Below, in pieces: positions 1 through 10,545 of a stretch of 64,000 bases of DNA. Within the stretch, counting starts at the first letter, position 1, and the number at the start of each line of letters is the position of its first letter. The DNA is from Dermacentor variabilis (taxonomy: Eukaryota > Arthropoda > Arachnida > Ixodida > Ixodidae): positions 35,873,277-35,937,276 of the forward strand of contig NC_134569.1 of the NCBI RefSeq assembly GCF_050947875.1, read 5' to 3'. A program made the position numbers and the translations under genes. Under the pieces are notes generated by a model, which worked only from the letters and a program-made list of their open reading frames with translations, ran no database searches and was not told the origin of the DNA.

Positions 1-535
1 TTACTGCTGACGTCCGTGGGCGAGCCTTGTTTGCATACCTAGAGGAACCAAATTAATTGAGCTGGCCGGACAGAAAAGAGAAAGAACGGGAAAAACATGT
101 GACGCTAGTCAGATACCAGGCATTTGTGCTGATAAAGTTTAGGAAGGCGCGGATTACCACCGTATGTTCACAACATTGGTAAATGCGCTCTAAGTGTGCT
201 TGATACTTTTATGCTGAATACCTCTGCTTCTGAGTTTGCATGGGCGGTTCACTTGAGTCCTAACGCTAGCGCATCAAAGAGAGAGGGGGATAAATGGTAT
301 GCTGAAATCGAAGCCGATCGAGTTATGGTCATGCAGCCGCCTCGTAAGACACAAGCTTATGAATTTGGTTATGAGTATTCATTTAAGCAAATCAGCTATT
401 ACAAAACTCGAACACGTACATTGTACCACTTGGTCAATGCACTGAAAGGCTTACCTAATTTGGCAACGATGAGCTTACCTAATCGGTCTCTATGCTTCTT
501 GTCTTTTTTTTTACGTATGCATTTTTCAATCAGTC

Positions 536-624
<89 letters not shown>

Positions 625-2037
625 TCGAATTTTCGAGGATTATTGCTCTAAATGTAGCTTCGCACGGATTTTGGAAATGTACCATAAAGATCCCCCTTCC
701 CTTCTACAAGGTATGCAAAAAAGTCGCAGGCGAAGCATCAATTGCGATAGCAAATTACTACACGGCTATACGAAGTAAGCATATTAGTTTTATCGGCCGC
801 GTCAACTTGCATACATTCTCTTACTAAGTAAATTAACAGGTACGATGTCACGCGCGCAGGGGTACACATGAACACATCTCACTCGATGACCGCGGAAACA
901 CGTTGTCAAAACACTGGAGTGAATGAGCGTGGCAGCAGCAGCAGCGAGCGAGATGACCTTCGTGCTGTCTCTTGCTGCAACACGAACTAAACGTCGAAAG
1001 CACAGCGCATGCGGAACTACTCGCACTCCGCGAACTTTGTCCACATCGCCGATCGCTTTAAAGATGAGGCAGGCGCGGGCGCGAAATTTGTGCACGTCGT
1101 AGATCGCTTCCGAGATAAGGCGCCCGTGTCCATTAGCAGCAGCCGCCGAAGTAAAACGATGCTTCTCCTACCTCCCCTTGCCGCGAAGTTGAGAGAAGTT
1201 GAACCGCGATCGCGGCTCAACTTCTGTGTTTGGACTTTGTACGGAAGATGGTGACGACGACCGCGACGGCAGAAATGCGCTTGGAGTGTCCGTTTAATTG
1301 CTATTGCAGCAAAATAATCTAGCACCCGAATGAAAGGCACATAGGCGTGAAATGCGCCAACCTAACACAAACTACAGCAGGTGCTTAGGACGGCTTTAGT
1401 TGCTTTGTTCCGATGAACACTAGAAAAGATTGTGTTGTTCTTGGTTTTAGTTTTTACCTTTCTCTTCGTTGGTGCACAAATTTCAGCGCGTAGTGCTTGA
1501 GCACCACGATGTATATGCTTAGGTTGAAGGATGTCGCCATCAATGCTCTGATTACATAGGACATTTCCAGCGAATCTTCTCCATTTCCGTAATCTGTACA
1601 AGTTTAGCAATCTATGCAGCCGTCGTACTAAGAGTCAAAACACAGTGATGTGCAGCATGTTGATGCGAAATGGCGCACTTCTCTAAATTGATCTGTGTGC
1701 ATCTGCCAAAGTATAACGTGAAATTGATTTAATGAATCAAAGTATGTCCGAGTGTCCGAACCGATACGAAATGAACTACTGTGAGCGATATAGTTAGTCG
1801 ATTATAAGAGCAATCAAAGCACTGCACGTTTCCTTTCCGTGCTTCAGAAGAGAAGCTGAGGTATCAATAACATCAGCCTCTCGATAGCAGTCTGTTTAAA
1901 GGTAATAAATAGAAAAGTCTTTCTAGAGCAAAAGCAAACCGTATAACCTCCGAGCAAACCTATGACAGCTTCCAGCGTTTGGTATACTCAGTCGCTTTGG
2001 GCGCTGGTTCTTTTTGTTTGTTTGTTTGTTTTTGCAG
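1..2037. other. Upstream intron or 5' flank of the dpr-like gene
   Basis: No exon is recognisable here. The first Ig domain of a DPR protein should lie upstream of the exon at 2038, but I find no matching cysteine/tryptophan pattern in any frame, so that exon is probably outside the window. The short ORFs show no domain, and one of them (196-624) runs into a dinucleotide microsatellite. The 3' end has a T-rich tract (about 2008-2034) that serves as the polypyrimidine tract for the acceptor at 2036-2037. Confidence 0.5.
536..619. repeat. (CA)n followed by (TA)n microsatellite
   Basis: About 45 bases of CA repeat, with one A interruption, pass directly into about 39 bases of AT repeat. This compound dinucleotide microsatellite explains the run of His/Thr and Ile/Tyr codons in an overlapping spurious ORF. 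Confidence 0.95.
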
Positions 2038-2343
2038 TGCCACGCGCCCGGATCCTGGAGGCACCGGAGCTGTTCATCAACAGTGGCTCGTCCATCAACG
2101 TGAGCTGCGCGATCGAGCACAGTCCCGAGCCGCCAGTGTTTGTGTTCTGGTACCACAACGACCGCGTTATCAACTACGACGAGACGAAAGGTGGCCCGGG
2201 TCACATCTCGGGCACCAAGCGCCCTCCCGACGCGTACGTCAGCAGCCTTTTCATACGGAACGCCCGACCACAGGATTCCGGCAACTACACCTGTGGCCCG
2301 TCGAACGCCGACTCCACGAGTGTCGTGGTGCACGTGCTCAACG
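2038..2343 (+). CDS. Exon for the second Ig domain of a DPR-like (defective proboscis extension response) cell-surface protein
   Basis: The exon encodes a compact Ig domain: PELFINSGSSINVSC (first Cys), FVFWYHN (core Trp) and DSGNYTCGPSNADSTSV (second Cys), ending HVLN. The RILEAPE.F...GSSIN start, SPEPP, WYHN and CGPSNAD are hallmarks of the second Ig domain of arthropod DPR proteins, neuronal partners of DIP receptors in synaptic wiring. It is preceded by a T-rich tract and TTTGCAG, and followed by the donor GTGCGT. Both ends are phase 1, as usual for a single-domain Ig exon, and its length is exactly 102 codons. It joins in frame to the exon at 4051. The first Ig domain and signal peptide are not in the window. 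Which dpr paralogue this is cannot be told; lachesin or zig-type proteins are less likely because of the SPEPP and VLNGE motifs. Confidence 0.88.
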
Positions 2344-4050
2344 GTGCGTGTGTTTTCGAGAACAGAGCACGCCGCCTTGTTGCGCGTTTGTTCCCAGTTA
2401 TTCGGGAGCGCGTACGTATATATGCAGGGGCCGCTGGGCGAGTTGGTGTGGTAACATTATGAAACAGAGCTAATGATGAGCCCAATTAACAGAAAGAAGG
2501 AACAAGACATCGCGCCGTATTGTTGTTTCGTCTCTTTGTGTTCGTCTTCAGCGTTGTTTTATCTTGAGTATAGCTATATTGTCTTCCTGGAAGACGCTAG
2601 AACTTGTACATTATTGTCAGCGCTGCGGTAGGGGAAGGCTAGGAACAGACTGCTCGACATAAGCTGAGCATTCGTTTAATACTGCGTGTTGTGTAAACGA
2701 CGAGGTGCCTACTGACAGTGCTTTTCAGCCATCCATTAGGCAGGAATTTACCTAGGGTGAGCTCAACTAATCAGTGTTTAATGAAATGGCGGTATTAATG
2801 TGCTTTTATGAGTAACATTAAGGTCGAAAAATATGCAGTACGTAGACAGCACATGCAGTTTCAACCACTCGTTTAGTGTTGCGTGGGCGCACAAACTGGA
2901 AACTGGAACATAAGAGATCGGCCTCCGGCATTCACTGTATAATCTCCCACCAAATTGCTTTGAGTGAACCGGTAATGCGCTGTATCTAAAATTAACCAAA
3001 CTGGATGAACACGTAGAATGAAAATACCTGTGCTAACACATGGAAACATCTGAAAATAATACCACGAGCGCGTGTATCTGTACATGCCCCCCTTTTTAAC
3101 AGTTCGATTTGACCTAACGCGTGAAACAGCCTTATTTCATCTGATCACATCAAAGAAATTTAAGCGGCTTGCGCATCAAACACAGTATACCGCATAAATC
3201 ATGCTTATGACGTAGGAGGTGCAACGTCCATTGCTGTTCCCACTTAATGAGTCAAAACGCCCGTTATACAAACGCTATGGCAACTCCGCTTGAGGTGCAA
3301 GGAAAGAACATTATGTGACTGAGCTTTCACTTTCTGTCGGCCTGAAATGCTAGGAAAGCACTGTCGATGCATTCATTTATAATTCAAAACCACCTCCTAC
3401 GCGTATTTTGATTGCTTTCGTTACAAATACTAAACAGGCACATATTATTTTACTATGGAACACGATAAGAAATCCTGTACAACCAGTCTCCCTTTTTCTT
3501 GTTTCTTTTTTTTTTCCTGCGCGTTCTTACAATAATTTAGCACGCACTGTACTGAAGGATAGAATGGCATTCATAGACATTCGTGCAGCATCTTCAAAGA
3601 ATTGAAAGCTGGCCTTTCCTTTTGCCCGCACTTCGCAGCCAGCTGCTATCGCGCTATCTGCTACACACAGAAACCAGTGATGACATGACGGTTTGTCAGT
3701 GTTCTTGTAGGCCAATGTAGTCATGGATCTGACGGACAACCCCTTGGGCATGTAAACTCACAGTACAACATTATAATTAAAGAACTTTCCTCTGACCAGA
3801 GAACGACGAAATTAACGTTTCAGTGTCTATTAATTTTGTTGTTGCGTGTTCAGTGACAAAATTTATAAATGCTACAGATGAAAACCGTTATGACCGAGCC
3901 TAACTTCGTTAATAACGACTGCCGCTTATAAAAAACGAGGTAGCCCATCTTTAGCCAAAGCCCAAGGGCCTTACCATGCCACGTAATCTCTGTCTATTCT
4001 ATCTTTCTTGTCCCCACCCCGCCCCCCTCATCGTTTTCATGGCAATGTAG
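2344..4050 (+). other. Intron of the dpr-like gene
   Basis: A 1,707-base phase 1 intron runs from GTGCGT at 2344 to the AATGTAG acceptor ending at 4050. A C/T-rich stretch at about 4000-4040 precedes the acceptor. No coding exon or recognisable mobile element is visible inside it. Confidence 0.8.
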
Positions 4051-4184
4051 GTGAGAAGAGAGCCGCCATGCAGCACGACTTCTCGCCATCGCGGGCCCTC
4101 CTTCCGGTCTCGGTGGAGGCGAGGCTGGTGCTCTGCTCCCTGTTCACGACGCTAGGCGTCGCCTTCAGGCTCACCTCTTCTTGA
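4051..4184 (+). CDS. Terminal coding exon of the DPR-like gene, with stop codon
   Basis: After the phase 1 acceptor, the split glycine codon is completed and the exon reads GEKRAAMQHDF, then 32 more residues to a TGA at 4182-4184. GE(H/K)xAAMQ directly after VLN of the second Ig domain is the usual start of the last exon in DPR genes, which strongly supports the join to 2038-2343. The tail ARLVLCSLFTTLGVAFRLTSS is moderately hydrophobic, as expected for a GPI-anchor signal or short membrane segment, but an arginine near the end makes it imperfect. I could not find this exon by ORF length alone; it rests on phase, motif and splice sites agreeing. Confidence 0.82.
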
Positions 4185-4545
4185 CCGTCCTGCGCGACCA
4201 AACTCGTCACGCTTCTTCAAAGCTTCATCGCTGTCCGTCCAAACTCACAGGCCCCCAAGAGAGGTAACTACCGCAGGCTTGTTATCAAACTTTGCGCACT
4301 TCATTACGGCCTTTCCCCGAGGAAGACCAGGATTGCTTCACTTCGACGCTATATAGCCTGCTTCGTGGGAGTAATAAGGTAGCCGTAATGATTTCATTTT
4401 CTCCTTGCTTTTCATCCCAGACAGAGCTAATAGGCTCAGGCTCAACTTATTAGCCTTTTGGTCGGTTCTCAAGATGTAGTGATGAAACCACAAAAATAAG
4501 TACAAAATTGCTGTCACAAGTAAATAAAAAAAAATAATTTCGGAT
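4185..4545 (+). other. Probable 3' UTR of the dpr-like gene, with AATAAA signal
   Basis: The sequence after the stop at 4184 has no further conserved coding signal. The first canonical polyadenylation hexamer, AATAAA, is at 4523-4528 in an A-rich stretch, so the transcript may end near 4545. The end point is inferred. Confidence 0.45.
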
Positions 4546-4720
4546 GTCCTTAATTATAAACAGTGAGAAGGGATGACAAACAAAATCCTGAAGTGCACTG
4601 GTACGCAAGGTATGTTTCACTATAGCAGGATGTTATAAAAATACAATATAATCAACTGAAACTTATTTAGAGACCTTTATAACGATAACATTGGTTGCCT
4701 TTGCCGTATCCAGAAATAAA

Positions 4721-4805
4721 GACACAGAGAAATAAAGAGAAAGGCAGAGAGGTTAACCATATAGAAATATCCCGTTTTCTACCCTGCATTGGGGAGGTTT
4801 GCGGT
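4721..4805. repeat. Short dispersed repeat, copy A
   Basis: Core pattern: AGAGAAA, GGCAGAGAGGTTAACCA, a variable spacer, then TTTTCTACCCTGCA followed by a G-run. The same layout recurs at about 5395, 15117 and 26251, so this is a dispersed family. It resembles a repeat often seen in tick sequences, but I cannot name it from the sequence. Confidence 0.6.
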
Positions 4806-4832
4806 TGCAGAAAAATACCCAATGAAATCCAG

Positions 4833-5100
4833 TGTTCGACGGAAAACCGTGTGGTCGGGAAAATTCATGGCGGGAAATATCGAGCGCCGACCCATTTTTG
4901 AAAAAGGAAAAAAAGACGTTTCAGCCCCACTACGGGAGTCTTGTTCACAATGATTGGCTGAACAAGGCTCTAGTAGTGGGGTCGAAACGTCTTTTCTTTC
5001 TTCTTGAACGATTGGTCGGCGCTTCATATTTCCCGCCATAAAGTACCCAAAATTGAGCGTTTGGCAAATACCCGTGTGGAGGTTTTCTATTGTGGGACAC
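4833..5100. repeat. Long palindromic foldback element
   Basis: The two halves are inverted copies. The left half carries ATGGCGGGAAATAT, GCGCCGACC, AAAGACGTTTCAGCCCCACTA and TTGTTCA; the right half carries GAACAAG, TAGTGGGGTCGAAACGTCTTT, GGTCGGCGC and ATATTTCCCGCCAT. The arms meet around a short AATGATTGGCT spacer near 4950. The outer arms (GTGTTCGACGGAAAACC near 4833 and GGTTTTCTATTGTGGGACAC ending about 5100) match more loosely. No ORF of its own; probably a non-autonomous foldback or MITE. Confidence 0.75.
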
Positions 5101-5394
5101 TGCGCTGGCCTACTCTGTCCACACACGCTGTCGTTACGCCTTGCAGGGGGACAGAACAGCGCGGTAAGGGAAGAAATGTAAGATTACAAATCAACGATAT
5201 CGTGACGCAGTGCAGCGAAATGTGGAATATGGTTGCAGCAATACTATGCCACTTGCCCCTCCTCTGCGCCCCTCTCCCGCTCATTCTTCGGCACCAAAAT
5301 GAAGCCGTTCTGTTATCATTCTGTAGTCTAGCGAAGAGTCTCAATCATGTGAATTTGTTACAATAATTTAATGCCATAGGGGAACGCACTAAAC

Positions 5395-5525
5395 ATAGAG
5401 AAAGAGAGAGAGAGAAGAAGAAGAAAGAGAGAAGGCAGGGACGTTAACTAGAAAAATGTCAGGTTGGTTGCCCTAGACTGGGTGAAAGGAAAAGAGAAAT
5501 AGAAGGAAGGAAGAGAGAGAGGGAG
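5395..5525. repeat. Short dispersed repeat, copy B
   Basis: Same family as the copy at 4721. A purine-rich GAGAGA/GAAGAAG stretch precedes GGCAGGGACGTTAACTAG, then GGTTGGTTGCCCTAGACTGGG and another purine-rich tail. Its core lies about 690 bases from copy A, in the same orientation. Confidence 0.6.
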
Positions 5526-5915
5526 GAATGGTGTGAATGTGTGCGTGTGCGTAGACCACCACACAGTCAACGGCGCTCGCAGTTTTCGGAGGGGAACGCA
5601 CTAAAATCACGTTATGCTACTGAGACACGCAAGCAAAGGAGCTTTGAGAGCTAATAATCACCAAAGTGAACTTATCTGCAGTTCTCCTAAAAGAAGAAAA
5701 AGAAAAAGAAGAAAAGCAAATACTGATTGTAGCTCGTCATGGCATCCCCTTGAGCAAGCCACTGAAAACTGAGAAGTAGACACTTTTTTTGTGTGTTTTG
5801 CCCGGGGAAGACAAAGAAACATACGCCGTAAAGATTTTGTTTTTTTTCTTTAAATATCAAGCAGAGCCACACGATAGCTTTGAGAAGGTTGGCACCCCGT
5901 ATTTTCGTCTCCGTT

Positions 5916-5988
<73 letters not shown>

Positions 5989-5989
5989 T
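5916..5989 (-). repeat. (GATA)n tail at the 3' end of the LINE
   Basis: About 18 tandem GATA units sit exactly where the LINE's 3' UTR ends. LINEs without poly(A) tails often end in such short tandem repeats, so this is read as the element's tail and not as an independent microsatellite. Confidence 0.85.
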
Positions 5990-6240
5990 ACTTTTATTCG
6001 TATCAATTCTCATACACAAAAATCAGGCCTACCAAAGCCTCACCAAGGGCTTGAGTGGCAGCGCCTGGCAGACAGCGAATATTAGCAAAACAAAGAATAG
6101 AGATATTGCAACAAACTCGACAAGCAAACAAAAAAAGAAAATTTAACAACTCAGAGAGACAGATATGGAGACATAACTATTACAACATCAAAAGGGATGA
6201 CAACAATATGGAATTAAGATAGTAACACTCGATTAAATAA

Positions 6241-9110
6241 TTACGGGGTAGGAAGCAACGCAGAGACGTACCGCAAAATTTTTTTCAGGGTGTATTTTGT
6301 TCTCATGCGGAATACACTAGGTGGCATAATATTGAAACAGGCAGGTACATAGTATTGACGTGTGCGCTTTCCGTACCGGGTTGAGGAGCGAGGAATGCAG
6401 TAACGGTATTTTGGTCTTAAATCACGTGCAGGAACATATGGAATGGTGAACTGACTGCACCAAAAATGTTTAAGCGCAATAGTTTCTGTTAATAAAGCGT
6501 TAAAATTTGGAAACTTTAATCTTCTGAAAATATCAATGTTATTACCGATGGGCAGGTCGTAGGCAATATTTTTTAAAAGTAAACGCAGAAGTGAATTCAC
6601 CCTGCGCTGCCAGCGAACAGTGCAGTGACCATAAACAGTGATTCCGTATCTTAGTACACTATAGGCTAGAGCGTGTGTAACACATTTACGGACAGAAAAA
6701 GGCATAAAATATCTAATATTATACAGGACACAAGATACAGCACGAAGTCTTTGACAAACGAAGGAAAGTGCGAGTTCCAAGACAGATCACTGTCGAAGAT
6801 CAGGCCAAGATATTTGACCGAATGCGCATATTTTACTGGAACACAGTTACAATGAGAACAGGAGGAAGTATGCAAATAAACAGGATGACTCAACTCAATT
6901 TTTTTAAAGGGTTATGAAAACATAAGTTGTGTTTTAGAAGTATTAACATTGATAAGGTTAGACTTAAACCAGTCCATAGCTTTAACAGCTGCCGTCTGTA
7001 ACATTGTTACAGCATCAGTGTATTTCTTTGCGCGCGCAAAAGTGACAGTGTCGTCAGCATACTGGAACAATGAAACAGGCACATTGTTAGCAAGATCATT
7101 AACGTATAGATTGAATAACAAAGGACTCAATATAGAACCTTGCGGGACTCCAGAATTAATTGCCGTGAAATCGCTATGGAATCTTGAAATCGACACATAT
7201 TGGCGCCTATTTTGTAAAAAGTTAGTAAGTAAATGTAAAAACGAACCTCGAAATCCCAATGTAGAAAGTTTATCAAGCAGAAGAACGTGGCAGATGCTAT
7301 CAAAGGCCTTGCTTACGTCAAGAAAAAGAGAGCATACGACTTCATTCTTATCAAAAGCTGAATTTAGTATGTCAGAGAATTCTTCAAGAAGATCTGTTTT
7401 TCCTTTTCCTGGTATGAAGCCATACTGCCTAGGTGATAGAACATTGTGCGTATTCAAAAAATTCGTCATGGTAAGTAGTAGATGCTTTTCAAAAGTTTGG
7501 CCAATGCATGGCAAAATAGAGATAGGTCGGTAATTACTCATCATGTTTCTGGAGCCACCCTTATACAAAGGTATAACTTTAGCAGTTTTCATTGAAGTCG
7601 GTATTATACCCCTGGAAATGATACTATTAAGGATAACTTGTAGGACATCCTTAATCGCTTCAAAATTTCTGCACAATTCAGAAACAGTGAGGCCGTCATG
7701 ACCAGGAGATTTGCTGCGTTTAAGACTGAAAAGTATACACCTTAAATCACTTTCGGTAATGTCAGGAAGGAAAGCAGATTCCATCAGACTGGGAGGCATA
7801 GGACAGTCGTTAGGCGGGGTACCAGATGCACCAGAAACCAGAGAAAATAGTTTGTTAAAGTCATTCGCAATGCTCTGTCCATCTTTCTGGAAATGAGATA
7901 TGAAATATGTATCATTATAAATAGTAGCGCTCGCTCCTTTCAGGTTATTTACCAATAACCATGTTTTCTTGCTGTTAAAACATGCGTCTTTAAACAGAGA
8001 CCTAAAGTGGTTGCACTTGGCCAGACGGATCATGGCATTAACTCGGTTTCGTTCATGTTTAAACTGCAGTCGTAGTTGAGAACAGTTTGGAGCACGTCTC
8101 GTTCGAGCCCAGAGCAGATCTTTTTCTTTAATAGCTTCCAGTATTACAGGCGACATCCACTTATTGTCTAAATTTCGTTGCTTAACGATCACCATGCGTG
8201 AAGATTCGGCTTTGTGTGAACGAAAAACCTCGACGAAACTGTCATATAAGTCTGCAGGGGACACATTGTAAATAAAAGAATCCCAATCATACTTTGCTAT
8301 TCTTTCATCGAAACGCTTATAATCAAGTACTGATACGCTTTGCTGGCTGCGCAAAGGTGCAGGGTGGCTGGAGCCATCCGTTAACGAGCAGCAGACGAAA
8401 TAGTGGTCTGCAAGCTTGACTTGCACCACAGCAGACCGCACCAACCGGTTTTGAGAACGCACATTTATGTGGTCGATGCAAGAAGAGACCAGCTGCCCAG
8501 ATAAGTATTCCTCACGTGTAGGGCTGTGGATTTTAGTCTCTAGTCCCCACTTTGATAAAGTGTCAAGATAATCTGCGACTGTTGGCACAGTTGGGCGTAG
8601 AATATCGATATTCATATCCCCGATAATGCACACGTGTTCTTCACTGGAAAATGAAGATATTGCAGAATCAAGCTCAGCTAAAAAGATTCGACCGTTACAA
8701 CACGGAGGGCGATAAATTGCGAGTAGAATCAACGACAACCAAGGTGTACTTAGGCGGAGTGCAACTACTTCTGCTTGAGTAAAAGGAATGCTAATTTCAG
8801 AAACGGACCAAGAATCTTTAACAAAAACTGCGATTCCTCCTCCTGTTCGTTGTTGACGAGTATGAGAATGTAACTGGCATCCTGGCAGCGAGAAATGTGA
8901 TAACATGTCTGACGAAACGTTCACTTCCGTGAGAGCAACAACGTCATAAGTTGAATAAAAAGGATTAATCAGCGCACGAAAATGGTCCCAATGCTTCCGT
9001 ATACTGCGAATATTAACGTGAGTAAACTGAAATGAATTGCCTATGTGATGCTGAAAGAACTTCTGGGCTTCAGAAAAATCGGAACACATCACGAAACCAA
9101 TGTCAGACAT
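6241..9110 (-). pseudogene. LINE ORF2: endonuclease and reverse transcriptase, frameshifted
   Basis: The first 732 codons (9110-6912) are open. Residues about 25-245 form the APE-like endonuclease (THVNIRS, LTEVN, TGGGIAVF, GDMN at 164-167, ADHYFV). The reverse transcriptase follows, with FLDVSKAFDS, GVPQGSILSPLLFN and the catalytic YADD at 684-687. The frame ends early at a homopolymer-rich site near 6900, moves to a second frame (6893-6780, VKYLGLIFDSDLSW) and then to a third (about 6780-6241, RLRAVSCVLY...LPTP), which holds the C-terminal region. So two frameshifts disable the protein after the catalytic core. It starts two bases after the ORF1 stop, suggesting reinitiation or coupled translation in the active parent. 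Confidence 0.85.
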
Positions 9111-9112
9111 GG

Positions 9113-10156
9113 TTATGTTAGTTTTTCAAGATCCGAAAGCTTGTTGATACGAATGAGAGGTGCGCCTTCGGACTGTTTTGCAAGGACCTTCCCATTTTTG
9201 GTCCAGACGAACTGAAAACCCTTTTCTTTGCCACGAGACCTTGCTAGACGGAAGAACTCGCGATTAGCCCGAGATAGGTTATCGTTGAAAAACAGCCGAG
9301 GAGACTCATCGTCATGCACCAAATCACGAAGGCCCTTCCGGGCCCCGAGCCATTTCTGCTTAACAGAAACTGAGCGAGTTTGCACTAGAATCGGTGGAAT
9401 ATAGTCGCCTCTGGATGGCAGCCGATGCACTGCCGAGATATCTGCTTGTTCAAAATCGGTTATGTTTAGCTTGCCTGCCAAAGTACTTAAGAAAGAGTGT
9501 AAGTTTTCATCAGATTTGACAGGAAGGCCGTGAATCTCGAAGTTACATCTTCTGCTGTATTGTTCGAGGTCATTAATTTCCCCACTCATCCTGTCAATCA
9601 CCTGTGTCTGGGAAACTGCTGTTGAAGCGAGCGATTGAACTTGTGATCGAAGGTCTGCAAGCTCATTCTGATTAGCGGCCACTGTAGCAAGCACCGAGTC
9701 GTACTTTGACGAAAGGAAATCGATAGCGGAGCGTATGTCATCGACTGCCGAAGCAACCTTTTCACTAGCTTCCCTGACCAATAACAGTTCCTCAATTTTC
9801 ACCATCAATGTTGAAACAGTTGTAGTCAAAGAATCAAGTTTCATATTCAGAGCAGACAGTTGCTGTGAGAATGAACCTTCACCTGGGTTGGATACTTCGT
9901 CTGGTTGCTTAACCGAATCAACCTTGCATGAAGGACACTTCCACGTTTCGCGTGTTACTGTACTCATCTTTTTGTAGGCGTTATCAGAAACTGACGAGCA
10001 GTTTTTCCCCAGGTGGAATTCGCCCTCACAGGTAGAACAACTCATAAATCTACCATCTTTCGGTATGGCTTTTGAGCAAGAAGTACACAAAGAAGACATG
10101 ATGCAGCCAGCGGCAGAACCCAAAAAGTGATGAATTACAACAGGTGTAATCAACAC
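9113..10156 (-). CDS. LINE ORF1: PHD-like zinc finger and coiled-coil nucleic-acid-binding protein
   Basis: The ORF is intact at 347 residues. Residues 24-77 carry a Cys/His series (CTSC, CSTC, FHLGKNC, CPSC) like a PHD finger. Residues about 95-190 are heptad-like and coiled-coil in character. The C-terminal half (LEQYSRRCNFEIHGLP, then VHRLPSR and LFFNDNLSRANREFF) resembles the RNA-binding part of L1/CR1-type ORF1 proteins. ORF1 proteins bind the element RNA and act as chaperones in the ribonucleoprotein. Met20 (near 10099), just before the zinc finger, is an equally good start. The stop overlaps the context TAACCATG that begins ORF2. Confidence 0.85.
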   Translation of the reverse strand: MLITPVVIHHFLGSAAGCIMSSLCTSCSKAIPKDGRFMSCSTCEGEFHLGKNCSSVSDNAYKKMSTVTRETWKCPSCKVDSVKQPDEVSNPGEGSFSQQLSALNMKLDSLTTTVSTLMVKIEELLLVREASEKVASAVDDIRSAIDFLSSKYDSVLATVAANQNELADLRSQVQSLASTAVSQTQVIDRMSGEINDLEQYSRRCNFEIHGLPVKSDENLHSFLSTLAGKLNITDFEQADISAVHRLPSRGDYIPPILVQTRSVSVKQKWLGARKGLRDLVHDDESPRLFFNDNLSRANREFFRLARSRGKEKGFQFVWTKNGKVLAKQSEGAPLIRINKLSDLEKLT

Positions 10157-10545
10157 TCACCTGCCAAAATGAAGCAAACGTTCAGTCTAGGACAAAGGTT
10201 TGCCGCTGACTGCAACGATCCACGAAGTTGACGGCCTTTAAATAATCGGTGATCGACGCCAGGGGGACATTATTGGCAGGTCCAGAGCCAATCAGTCAAG
10301 GATGGCTTGCTACGTCGAAACTGCAGCTTCCCCGAGATCCGCATGCGTAGATCAGTCGCCAGGAACAGTTGCGAAGATGACAGCCGTTGAAGATACGAGC
10401 GGTTTTCCAGCTGATACTGTCCCACAGCTTGCAGAGCCTGCCAAAATGAAGCAAACGTTCAGTCTAGGACAAAGGTTTGCCGCTGACTGCCTCGTATAGA
10501 CGCTGACTGCCTCGTATCTGTTTCCTCGTATAGACTCTGCTAATC
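10157..10545 (-). repeat. Repeated 5' UTR of the LINE
   Basis: A 54-base segment (CCTGCCAAAATGAAGCAAAC... to ...GCTGACTGC on the + strand) occurs at 10160-10213 and again at 10437-10490, 277 bases apart. Immediately beyond the second copy a 20-base unit, CGCTGACTGCCTCGTATAGA, is repeated in tandem (10481-10520). This fits a LINE 5' UTR built from promoter monomers, the first complete and the second truncated. Confidence 0.65.

Larger units (their letters stand above)
5916..10545 (-). mobile_element. Nearly full-length two-ORF LINE (CR1/Jockey-like group)
   Basis: Reading on the minus strand: a 5' UTR with repeats (about 10545-10157), ORF1 (PHD-like zinc finger plus coiled coil), ORF2 (APE-type endonuclease, reverse transcriptase), a 3' UTR of about 250 bases with a poly(A)-like AATAAAAG, and a tail of tandem (TATC)n. 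ORF1 and ORF2 are two bases apart. A zinc-finger ORF1 with an APE-type ORF2 and a microsatellite 3' tail fits CR1 and related clades. I could not find a convincing target-site duplication. The element is not functional as it stands because ORF2 is frameshifted near its 3' end. Confidence 0.85.

Noticed and set aside
196..624. 142-codon ORF ending in His/Thr and Ile/Tyr runs
   Set aside because: The 3' third is translated CA/TA microsatellite and the rest shows no domain.
5687..6019. 110-codon minus-strand ORF with Leu-Ser-Ile-Tyr repeats
   Set aside because: It is translated GATA repeat from the LINE tail.
6949..7533. 194-codon + strand ORF
   Set aside because: It is antisense to the LINE reverse transcriptase on the minus strand.
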